This document shows, one piece after another, positions 6,257 to 11,845 of a DNA stretch of 11,845 nt. The stretch's first letter is position 1. Every line of letters starts with the position of its first letter. Source of the DNA: JBGSLA01 sp965602785 (GTDB lineage: Bacteria > Desulfobacterota > Desulfobaccia > Desulfobaccales > 0-14-0-80-60-11). The translations under genes and the position numbers were made by a program. The notes beneath the pieces were generated by a model. The model saw nothing but the letters and a program-made list of their open reading frames with translations. It was not told where the DNA came from and made no database searches. The DNA lies in the NCBI GenBank assembly GCA_965602785.1, contig CBFDAH010000085.1:1-11845 (forward strand), in the 5' to 3' direction.

Positions 6257-6517
6257 CTATTCAATCACATCATCAACTTGCATCATAATTTTGCCCGCAG
6301 AAACAACCATTACGTTCAACTGGACTGCTCCAATTTCCTCATCGGTAATGCCTTTTTCCTTGGCCCCGCCAAGAAGCTGCTCAATTCAGGGATAGCAGCC
6401 ATAAGCCATAGCCGCAGCAATTTTAATCATATGTGCCGTTTTTGCACCCAGAATCGCTTCCAGCTGCGGTGACTTGTGGAAATCAGCAAACGCCTTTTTC
6501 TGGTTTTCGGATAACAT
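6257..6517 (-). CDS. AhpD/CMD-like protein, probable selenoprotein (in-frame TGA)
   Basis: Translated from ATG at 6517 (AAGGA seven bases upstream), this gives 86 residues with one in-frame TGA at codon 44 (6386-6388), then continues in frame to TAG at 6257. The sequence before (MLSENQKKAF..., IKIAAAMAYGCYP) and after (IEQLLGGAKEKGITDEEIGA, then VMVVSAGKI) is clearly one small carboxymuconolactone decarboxylase/AhpD-like domain. In that family the motif GCxxC is the redox pair and is followed by a helix with AK..G.T.EEI. The TGA falls exactly at the second Cys, giving C41-Y-P-U44, a CxxU redox motif. A stable hairpin with a GGG loop follows at the right distance (see 6357-6375). I therefore read TGA as selenocysteine. 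The protein would be a thiol/selenol peroxidase-type reductant or redox protein. The alternative is a Cys-to-stop mutation; no other damage to the frame is seen. Confidence 0.75.
6357..6375 (-). promoter_or_regulatory. bacterial SECIS-like hairpin
   Basis: Read on the minus strand, TTCTTGGC (6375-6368) pairs with GCCAAGGA (6364-6357), eight pairs including one G-T, around a GGG loop. The stem begins 10 nt after the TGA and the loop begins 18 nt after it. This fits the usual bacterial SECIS layout of a short stem-loop just 3' of UGA, with G at the start of a small apical loop for SelB binding. Confidence 0.65.
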
Positions 6518-6851
6518 AGGTTTTTCCTTTCGTAAATAAGGGGTTAACAGAAATTATGCGGCAGTCCAACTTATTATTGGGAGCCAAAAAGAGATTAATT
6601 TTTCACCTTAACCCTTTCCCTCACGGGAGAGGGAATTTTGAGTGAGGTTTTTGTTAATCAATTTTATGCACTGAGTATTATCTCGCAGGGAAACGATAGA
6701 ACCCCGGCGGTCCCGCACCCCTCGGGATCCTAAAAGCTTGAGTCGCCGCCAGGGGAAAATTGGCCCGAAATCGTCATGATTGAAATCGCCTAGGAAAACC
6801 AGAAAAAATGGCAGCCTAGGGCCCTTTATCAGGGGAGCACCGGTTTCTCCC
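6518..6851. other. gap between selenoprotein candidate and UspA
   Basis: This gap of about 330 bp holds the leader of the selenoprotein candidate, with its ribosome site at 6525-6530, and repeat copy B (6593-6634). From 6640 to 6851 I see no gene, no convincing promoter and no terminator. A short plus-strand open frame running from about 6780 is antisense to uspA and is not supported. Confidence 0.5.
6593..6634 (+). repeat. TTCACC/CCCT intergenic repeat, copy B
   Basis: GATTAATTTTTCACC, then TTAACC and the hairpin CCCTTTCCC-TCAC-GGGAGAGGG, matches the copy at 5828-5875 in order and orientation, with substitutions and a short deletion. Confidence 0.7.
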
Positions 6852-7706
6852 TCACCTGGCTTTGTGCACCTTCACCACCAGGACCGGGCAGGGGGCTTGG
6901 CTCACCACCCGCTCGGTGACGCTCCCCATGAGGAGGCGCCTGAGTCCGGTGCGGCCGTGGGAACCCATGACAATCAAGCCCGCGCCCCACTCTTGGGCCG
7001 ACTCTACGATGATCCGGTGGGCCGATCCTTCCGCCACCTTTGTCTGGCAGGCCAGACCCCGGCTTACCGCCTCCCGGGCCACGCCGGCCACCAGTCCTTC
7101 CGCCTTGTCCCTCAGGTCCCGGGCCACTTCAGGGACCTCCGCCATGAACCCCGGGGGCACATCCAGGATAGAGACCACCAGGAGCGCCCCGGCTGACTCC
7201 TCCCCGAGATCCAGGGCCCTGGCCGCGGCCCGGCGGCTGAAGCGGGAGCCGTCCACGGGCAGGAGCAGCCGTTCCCGGCCCAGGACCCCTCGCACCGGCA
7301 CCACCAGAACGTCCAGGGGGCAATAGCCGATGACCCGTTCCGTCACCTTGCCCATGTGCGCCCCGGAGGGGAGATCCCGGCCCCTTTTGCCGATGATCAC
7401 CAGGTCGCAGCCCGCCGCCTTCGCCGCAACGCTGAGGGCCTCGTGGGGTTCTCCAGTGACCAGCACCGGCTCCAAGGTCATCCCCTGGGCCTCAGCCAGG
7501 TCCCGGCTGTGGGCCAGGGCGGCCTCGTAGGGCCCCCGCAGGCGGGCCTCCATCTCCGGACCGGGAGCCTCAAGGCCTCCAGGAGGCGGGGGGACCACCG
7601 CGGCGGCGGTCAGGCGTTCGCCAGGCCATCTCAGGGCTTCTTGAAAGGCATGCTGGGACGCCTCCGAGCCATCCACCGCGGCCAGGATGTGACTATAAAC
7701 CGGCAT
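6852..7706 (-). CDS. Tandem-domain universal stress protein (UspA family)
   Basis: This 284-aa cytoplasmic protein has two Usp domains in tandem, about residues 1-140 and 144-280. Each opens with a strand and VDGS (D12, D152). Domain 2 has the full ATP-binding motif G248-x2-G251-x9-G261-S262. Domain 1 has G106-x2-G109-x9-G119 but then Lys120 instead of Ser/Thr, so its nucleotide binding may differ. Usp proteins bind ATP or act in stress survival; the partner is not evident here. The frame is open upstream to 7907, but that extension (starting VAQASRLC) is the translation of a CACAGGCG palindromic repeat, so it is not protein. ATG at 7706 (PVYSHILAAVDGS) fits family starts; ATG at 7715, three codons earlier, is also possible. 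It is monocistronic as far as can be seen. Confidence 0.9.
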   Translation of the reverse strand: MPVYSHILAAVDGSEASQHAFQEALRWPGERLTAAAVVPPPPGGLEAPGPEMEARLRGPYEAALAHSRDLAEAQGMTLEPVLVTGEPHEALSVAAKAAGCDLVIIGKRGRDLPSGAHMGKVTERVIGYCPLDVLVVPVRGVLGRERLLLPVDGSRFSRRAAARALDLGEESAGALLVVSILDVPPGFMAEVPEVARDLRDKAEGLVAGVAREAVSRGLACQTKVAEGSAHRIIVESAQEWGAGLIVMGSHGRTGLRRLLMGSVTERVVSQAPCPVLVVKVHKAR

Positions 7707-7780
7707 GTCCCTCATCTTATCCCGTTTTTCCCCACCCGGCAAATAATCTGAGATTGTCCCACCTGGTCTGGGAATGTAGC

Positions 7781-7824
7781 GCCGCCGCCCTCGGCGGCAC
7801 ATGAACCGCCGGGGGCGACGGTTC
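7781..7824. repeat. double hairpin GCCGCC / GAACCG repeat
   Basis: Two adjacent inverted repeats: GCCGCC (7781-7786) with GGCGGC (7793-7798), and GAACCG (7803-7808) with CGGTTC (7819-7824). Paired short GC-rich hairpins of this type are typical of dispersed intergenic repeats. Confidence 0.55.
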
Positions 7825-7880
7825 ACCGTCTTCATGCCTGGTTGTAAGCATGTGGGCTCATGGCCCGTTAGCTTGCACCT

Positions 7881-7901
7881 GCACAGGCGAGACGCCTGTG
7901 C
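7881..7901. repeat. GCACAGGCG palindrome
   Basis: A perfect 9-bp inverted repeat, GCACAGGCG / CGCCTGTGC, has the loop AGA and is followed by CACC. On the minus strand it reads GTGGCACAGGCGTC..., which translates as VAQASRLC, a familiar false N-terminus in annotated genomes. It belongs to a widespread dispersed repeat class. Confidence 0.75.
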
Positions 7902-8135
7902 CACCAAACATAAAGAAGATTTGTCTCTGTCACTTTCTGAAGTTACCTGTTTTGGCGAAACTTTGTATTAAAGGGGAAGGGGAGAGAAACCGCTTGCTGT
8001 GCTCCAAGGCGGGAAGCCGATGTCTCCCCGGCCCAGCCCTCAAATGGCTCAGGCAACAGGTGCTCATAAGCCCCTGGTTTACTCGGAAATCATGAAACAG
8101 TGCTTTTTACCAAGCAACTTACCCCAGGGCCAATC

Positions 8136-8179
8136 TTGAACTTTACACTTTGAAACTCGAAATTTGAAACTTGAACTTT
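8136..8179. repeat. TTGAA-rich short direct repeats
   Basis: Four spaced TTGAA-type words occur in 44 bp: TTGAACTTT (8136-8144), TTTGAAACT (8149-8157), TTTGAAACT (8163-8171) and TTGAACTTT (8171-8179). The arrangement is roughly symmetrical, with the outer and inner pairs alike. It is AT-rich in a GC-rich setting and could be a repeat remnant or protein-binding sites upstream of the zinc-ribbon gene. Confidence 0.5.
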
Positions 8180-8264
8180 CCCCTGTTTGCTTTACCAAAG
8201 ATATTTCCCCCCTCGTTTCCCTCGGTGGGAGCCTTCCAGTGATCCCTGGCACAGAGAAAGTCCC

Positions 8265-8293
8265 TTGACTTTTTTCAAGTTTTTCGCTTTCAT
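8265..8293 (+). promoter_or_regulatory. weak promoter candidate for zinc-ribbon operon
   Basis: TTGACT (8265-8270) is a good -35 box, but the hexamer 17 bp downstream is only TTTCAT (8288-8293). It is about 100 bp upstream of the start codon. Confidence 0.22.
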
Positions 8294-8394
8294 GGACGAA
8301 AATCTCCTTTGATGGCGACGATCCACCAATTCCTTGAATCTCGCCGCAAATCAGCTTTAGCGCTAGATCACCTTCCCATCGGCGGAGGTCTATA

Positions 8395-9291
8395 ATGCCA
8401 CAATGTCCTAACTGTAAGGCACATTACGAGGTCGGCCAGCGCTATTGCGAACAATGTGACAGCTACCTCCTCAACCCCGAAGAGGGGGATTACTTTTGCC
8501 CTGAGTGCGGTATCCGGGTGGCCTCTCAACAGGAACTCTGCCACAAATGCAGCACCAGTCTGTTGGGGATAACTGCTGCTCCCACTCCGGTCTCGGGGAC
8601 ACCTTCCCCCGCGGCGCCTAAACCTCCGCCATCCCAGGCCCAGGAGGTCCCGCCATCTGCGCCGGGGCCGGGTCTCCCCCCCTGGGCCCTGGGCGCGCTT
8701 ATCGGCGCGGGGGTGCTCATCGTCATTCTCTTTCTTGTCCTCCTCTTTCGAAAGGGCCCTGCTCCTCAAAAGGTGGCCCAGGCGCCGCCGCCTAAGGCCG
8801 TCACCACGCCTGCTCCCACGACACCCCCGGCCCCCGCGGCCAAAGCACCTGCGGGTCCGGCAGCCCCCAAGCCTGTGACCCCACCCGCGGCTCCCCCTGC
8901 CGCCACGCCGGCTCCGGAAGCCGCTCTGGCTGACCAGGTGAGGGAAACCCTGGGCAACCTCCGGGACGCACAGCTTTGGAACGACATCGTCCTGTTTATG
9001 AGCTGTTACTCCTCCCTCTACCCCAGCCTGGATAAGAAACGGCAGCAAACCCTGGCTTACTGGAAGGATTTTAATTACTTGGACCTGAATTTCATCCTGA
9101 ATGACGTCAAGCCCCTGGGGCCGGATAGCGCCTTGGCCCGGGTGACCTGGACCATGCAGGTGGAAAACCGGAAATCCCAACAGGTTGACAGCTTCACCCA
9201 GGTTTTCGAGGTGGGGCTTGCCAAGGAACTCGGCAACTGGCGCATCCGGTCCATTAAAGATCTGACCTATGAACAAGAGGAAGAAGAATAA
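8395..9291 (+). CDS. Zinc-ribbon membrane protein with NTF2-like C-terminal domain
   Basis: This 298-aa protein has four parts. Residues 1-53 hold two zinc-ribbon knuckle sets, C4/C7 with C18/C21 and C35/C38 with C49/C52, as in double-zinc-ribbon proteins. A Pro/Ala/Ser linker leads to one transmembrane helix (about 96-118) followed by RK, which suggests that the zinc ribbons are cytoplasmic and the remainder is extracytoplasmic. A second Pro/Ala-rich linker (about 121-175) precedes a C-terminal domain (about 178-290). There, YWKDFNYLDL, ALARVTWTMQVEN, FTQVFEV and NWRIRSIKDL look like the curved-sheet pattern of NTF2-like/Cds6-type domains; this is inference from pattern only. The ATG is backed by GGAGGT (8384-8389). 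The next gene begins 10 bp after the stop, so the two are an operon. Function is unknown. Confidence 0.85.
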   Translation: MPQCPNCKAHYEVGQRYCEQCDSYLLNPEEGDYFCPECGIRVASQQELCHKCSTSLLGITAAPTPVSGTPSPAAPKPPPSQAQEVPPSAPGPGLPPWALGALIGAGVLIVILFLVLLFRKGPAPQKVAQAPPPKAVTTPAPTTPPAPAAKAPAGPAAPKPVTPPAAPPAATPAPEAALADQVRETLGNLRDAQLWNDIVLFMSCYSSLYPSLDKKRQQTLAYWKDFNYLDLNFILNDVKPLGPDSALARVTWTMQVENRKSQQVDSFTQVFEVGLAKELGNWRIRSIKDLTYEQEEEE

Positions 9292-9301
9292 GGAGGCTTA
9301 C

Positions 9302-9733
9302 ATGAACCAGAGACACTTGAGGCACATCCTGGCCGGTATCATTATCGGCGTGATGGCCCTGATTCTGTTTATGGCCTGTTCCGAGCCGGCGCCGGCCCCA
9401 CCGCCACCTCCTCCCCCGGTGGTGTCGCCGCCGCCGCCGCCGCCACCGCCCGTTTACTATGTAAACGTCTCCAGTCTGGCCCTCCGGGAAGGCCCCACCA
9501 CCGCGGCGCGCATGATCACTACTCTTCGCTTCAACGACCAGGTGGAGCTTATGTCCACCGCGGGCAGTTGGGGCAGAGTGCGGGACTTGCGCCGCAACAA
9601 TGTGGGCTGGGCCTCCATGCGCTACCTGCAGCCCTCTCCGGCCTCCAGGCCGCGGTCCGTCCCCAGACGCCGCAAGGCCCCGGCGGCCCCCCAGGAGGAG
9701 CCTCCCAAGCCTCGGGCCCCCAAGGCCATGTAG
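9302..9733 (+). CDS. Proline-rich SH3b-domain lipoprotein
   Basis: This 143-aa protein has an N-terminal membrane-targeting segment ending in LFMAC, so C26 is the likely lipidated cysteine (an acceptable, not perfect, lipobox). A 25-residue Pro-rich spacer with two long proline runs follows. Then comes a bacterial SH3 domain (about 51-110) with the typical VNVSSLALREGPTTAARMIT, GSWGRVRD and VGWASMRYL pattern. Such domains usually bind peptidoglycan or peptide ligands. The tail (111-143) is basic and Pro/Ala-rich. The ATG at 9302 is preferred over the in-frame upstream ATG at 9269 because AAGGAGG (9290-9296) lies five bases before it and the signal segment then begins properly. It sits 10 bp after the zinc-ribbon gene; both likely work at the cell envelope. 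Confidence 0.85.
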   Translation: MNQRHLRHILAGIIIGVMALILFMACSEPAPAPPPPPPPVVSPPPPPPPPVYYVNVSSLALREGPTTAARMITTLRFNDQVELMSTAGSWGRVRDLRRNNVGWASMRYLQPSPASRPRSVPRRRKAPAAPQEEPPKPRAPKAM

Positions 9734-9853
9734 CGGCGGGGCTGTAGGGGAAATGGCAGAGAGATTGACTGGGATCAATGGCCCCCCGGGATGGCGACCC
9801 GAGGCTGGTCAGGAACTAATGAGATAAACCCTCCCGACCATCGGCCAACCACC

Positions 9854-9883
9854 AGGGGCGTGGCGTGCCACGCCCCTTTTGTT
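9854..9883 (+). terminator. rho-independent terminator
   Basis: A perfect 9-bp stem GGGGCGTGG (9855-9863) / CCACGCCCC (9868-9876), extended by an A-T pair, has the loop CGTG and is followed by TTTTGTTGTT. It lies 120 bp after the SH3b lipoprotein gene and ends that operon. Confidence 0.85.
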
Positions 9884-9980
9884 GTTCTCTTCGGGAACTA
9901 CCCCTCACAGTATGGGAGGACCCATAATTACGTCCTTCTATACCCCGTTGCCGTCAAACAGGTAAGTTCATCAAGAGAAA

Positions 9981-10036
9981 TGTAGGGGCGCAATTTATTG
10001 CGCCCTTTTAGGGGCATGATAAATCATGCCCCTACA
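9981..10036. repeat. compound GTAGGGGC palindromic element
   Basis: The ends TGTAGGGGC (9981-9989) and GCCCCTACA (10028-10036) are perfect 9-bp inverted repeats. Inside are two further hairpins: GGGCGCAA (9986-9993) with TTGCGCCC (9998-10005), and AGGGGCATGAT (10010-10020) with ATCATGCCCCT (10023-10033). The three pairings compete, so the DNA could form a single long cruciform or two small ones. It shares its ends with the palindrome at 5619-5647. The rest of 9884-10082 holds no gene. Confidence 0.85.
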
Positions 10037-10082
10037 GATAAATACCTTTATAAAAGCAGCTTGGTATTAGTTGCAAGGCCGG

Positions 10083-11807
10083 TTAATTCTTTGAAATTGA
10101 GGGCAGGGTGCTTGCCAATCCTTTGATAAGGTTGATTGCCTGTAAAGGTAAGTAAGCCTGGCCGGTATTGGGCGCATAAACCACCACACCCTCGAGTTGG
10201 AAATTTTTACCGTCAAGCCGGAGGAGATTTTTATTAACCGGCAATTCTGCCTGTTTCCCTTGATAGGCTATCTTCACCACGGGATTCTTGGGGTCGCTTT
10301 GGTCGATGGTGACCTGGCCGCCCTTCAAGGCACTTGTCGCTTCCTGGAACAGTCGGTCGTTCAGCCGGTCCAGGTTCAGCCCCAACGCCTGCGCGGATAT
10401 TTTGCCGATATCAGGCCCATCCAACAAGCCGATGGGGCGATGGGGGCCGAAGGCAAAGAGGGGCACATCACCCCCGGTGTGGCCATGGGTCGTCCAGCCG
10501 ATGGCGGTATACTTTGGGCAAATTACTTTGCCGAAGCCATAGTTGGGGGAGCCGGGACGTGCCAGGGCAATGGCCAGGATCTGTTTGGCCTCCTCGTCGG
10601 TTATCTTAAGCCCCCAGTATTCTCGGACCACTTCCTTTACTTTTTCAGGGGTCTTATCCGCACCTAATTTGCGCCACAACCCCAGGCTGGATAATCTCAT
10701 CTGCTTCAAAGGACCCAGCAGTCCCTCCTGCTTCATCCGGGTATAAATATTACTGGTTCTGTAGTTGCCGATGGACATCCCGCCACAGTTGTGGTCCGAG
10801 AACGCCAATACCAGCGTGTGCCCGTCCTTTCGGGCAAAATCGAGGGCAGTTTTCACCGCCCGGTCAAACATCATCAGGTCGCTCAGCAGGTGGGCCGGGT
10901 CATGGGCGTGACAGGCCCAATCCACCTGACTGCCCTCCACCAGGAGGAAAAATCCGTCCGGATCTTGGGATAAAAGATCTATGGCTTTCCTGGTCATTTC
11001 CTCCAGGGTCGGCTGCTCAGGCGCAAATTCCGGACGGTCAATTTCAGCTTCCATGCTGCTGTAAGCAAATATGCCGTAAACCTTACCGGATTTCACCTGC
11101 TGCAGCTCAGCGGCCGTGGCCACCAGGGCATAGCCCTCGTGTGGCACTTTTTCTAAAAGGTTTTCGCCATCGGTGCGTTTCCCCCCCAAGTCCTTGGGGA
11201 GCAGATGCCGCTTGCCACCGCCCAAGACCACATCCAGATTCTGGTAAACTCCTTGCTCCATAATGTCATTTTCCATCCGGCGGCTGGGCACATGGGCATA
11301 GTAGGCCGCAGGGGTGGCATGAGTGACCCGGGAGGTAACCACGATGCCAGTGGCTTTCCCCATCAACTTGGCCCCTTCCAATACTGAAGCCAACGGCTTG
11401 TAGGACAGGCCTGGCTCAGGCTTAGGAACCACGGGAAGGGTAGGGCTCTTGGGGCCCACGCCGATAAACTTGCCACTAGTGCGGTAGCCGGTGGCGAAGG
11501 CCGTGGCCGCGGGGGCAGAATCCGCCACGACCGAATCGGCGATGAATGTTTTGACCGCGCCGACGCGGATTTGATCTAAGGAGAGCGGCTTACCCTTAAA
11601 CCAGCGCGCCAGAGTGTACTGCTCCGAGGCACAGCCGTCAGGGATGAGAACAATGAGGTTTTTAACTTCCGTCTTCTCGGTTTTTTTCCGGACCGAGAGG
11701 GGTTTGGCTGGTTTTTTCTCTCCCGTCGCAGAGGGGGAACACCCCCCCAGAAAACCTGCCAGCAGGAGAAATAGGATTATAAGGTTTAATCCTGGATTAT
11801 TCCGCAA
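10083..11807 (-). CDS. Alkaline phosphatase (PhoA family) lipoprotein
   Basis: This 574-aa extracytoplasmic phosphomonoesterase has a lipoprotein signal: hydrophobic residues 8-20, then FLGGC with lipidated C23. The alkaline phosphatase motifs are in order: LIVLIPDG (D57, metal ligand), VVADSAPAATAFATG with nucleophile S97, VTHATPAAYYAH (163-172), FLLVEGSQVDWACHAHD (E291, D296, H300), FSDHNCGGM (D338, H339) and TTHGHTGGDVPLFAFG (H441, H443). These supply the expected two-zinc plus magnesium ligand set. The roughly 80 residues after the last motif form a short C-terminal extension. The start is TTG at 11807, the first possible start after an in-frame upstream stop, and has no good ribosome site. 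The +1 region runs to the window edge, so upstream control, such as a Pho box, cannot be judged. It is monocistronic here, converging on the lipoprotein operon. Confidence 0.93.
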   Translation of the reverse strand: MRNNPGLNLIILFLLLAGFLGGCSPSATGEKKPAKPLSVRKKTEKTEVKNLIVLIPDGCASEQYTLARWFKGKPLSLDQIRVGAVKTFIADSVVADSAPAATAFATGYRTSGKFIGVGPKSPTLPVVPKPEPGLSYKPLASVLEGAKLMGKATGIVVTSRVTHATPAAYYAHVPSRRMENDIMEQGVYQNLDVVLGGGKRHLLPKDLGGKRTDGENLLEKVPHEGYALVATAAELQQVKSGKVYGIFAYSSMEAEIDRPEFAPEQPTLEEMTRKAIDLLSQDPDGFFLLVEGSQVDWACHAHDPAHLLSDLMMFDRAVKTALDFARKDGHTLVLAFSDHNCGGMSIGNYRTSNIYTRMKQEGLLGPLKQMRLSSLGLWRKLGADKTPEKVKEVVREYWGLKITDEEAKQILAIALARPGSPNYGFGKVICPKYTAIGWTTHGHTGGDVPLFAFGPHRPIGLLDGPDIGKISAQALGLNLDRLNDRLFQEATSALKGGQVTIDQSDPKNPVVKIAYQGKQAELPVNKNLLRLDGKNFQLEGVVVYAPNTGQAYLPLQAINLIKGLASTLPSISKN

Positions 11808-11845
11808 GAATTGATGGAAAATTACCTAACTATATGATATAAGGA

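Larger units (their letters stand above)
7707..8394. other. large intergenic gap with repeats
   Basis: This gap of nearly 690 bp between divergent genes (uspA minus, zinc-ribbon plus) contains palindromes at 7781-7824 and 7881-7901, a TTGAA-rich stretch at 8136-8179, and a weak promoter candidate at 8265-8293. The open frame at 7850-8095 runs through one of the repeats, lacks a ribosome site and resembles nothing; I see no gene here. No known riboswitch was recognised. Confidence 0.5.

Noticed and set aside
6257..6517. Reading the CMD gene as a pseudogene broken by a nonsense mutation
   Set aside because: The stop is TGA exactly at the redox Cys codon, the frame is intact elsewhere, the ribosome site is good, and a SECIS-like hairpin follows. 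It is kept as the main alternative.
7930..8100. Possible riboswitch in the gap before the zinc-ribbon operon (GGCGGGAAGCCGATG stretch)
   Set aside because: Compared by eye with cobalamin and cyclic-di-GMP class cores; the conserved bases are not there and it is far from the downstream gene.
8368..9276. 302-aa minus-strand frame opposite the zinc-ribbon gene
   Set aside because: It is a shadow frame with a long Arg/Gly-rich stretch; the plus strand has ordered zinc-ribbon, membrane and C-terminal domains with a good ribosome site.

Overview
The window looks like a chromosomal segment from a GC-rich Gram-negative anaerobe, most plausibly a Desulfobacterota-type ('deltaproteobacterial') organism. 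This is inference. It rests on a complete Hxs radical-SAM peptide-modification locus, a probable selenoprotein, lipoproteins, and many GC-rich palindromic intergenic repeats. No 16S or other phylogenetic marker is present to settle it.

Layout. A tRNA-Arg (anticodon ACG) lies at the left edge on the minus strand. Next comes a plus-strand pair: a small secreted protein whose C-terminus is nine consecutive His-x-(Ser/Ala/Gln/Asn) triplets (HxsA-like), followed by a secreted protein built of about 13 HEAT repeats and a clear intrinsic terminator. Converging on them from the minus strand is a tightly overlapping operon hxsD-hxsB-hxsC, which encodes the small HxsD protein and two radical SAM maturases. 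Upstream of hxsD, still on the minus strand, lie a YajD-like HNH endonuclease and a small carboxymuconolactone decarboxylase/AhpD-like protein. The latter gene has an in-frame TGA at the second position of its CxxC redox motif, followed by a bacterial-SECIS-like hairpin, so it is probably a selenoprotein and not a broken gene. A tandem universal stress protein follows. The right part holds a plus-strand pair (a zinc-ribbon membrane protein with an NTF2-like tail, and an SH3b lipoprotein) with its own terminator, and then a minus-strand alkaline phosphatase lipoprotein.

How the genes work together. HxsB and HxsC would modify the His-rich tail of the HxsA-like peptide in the cytoplasm, with HxsD as partner, before Sec export. 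The HEAT-repeat protein is probably co-transcribed with the substrate, is also exported, and could be its binding partner or scaffold. The product and function of Hxs systems are, to my knowledge, not biochemically defined. This locus, with its alternating HxS/HxA periodicity and HEAT partner, is the main system of interest. The selenoprotein candidate is the second main point because ordinary gene calling would truncate or miss it.

Intergenic regions are rich in inverted repeats of several families: the GTAGGGGC palindrome family, a CACAGGCG palindrome, CACGGGCT and CCGGAGCAGG hairpins, and two direct copies of a TTCACC...CCCT element flanking the HNH/selenoprotein pair.
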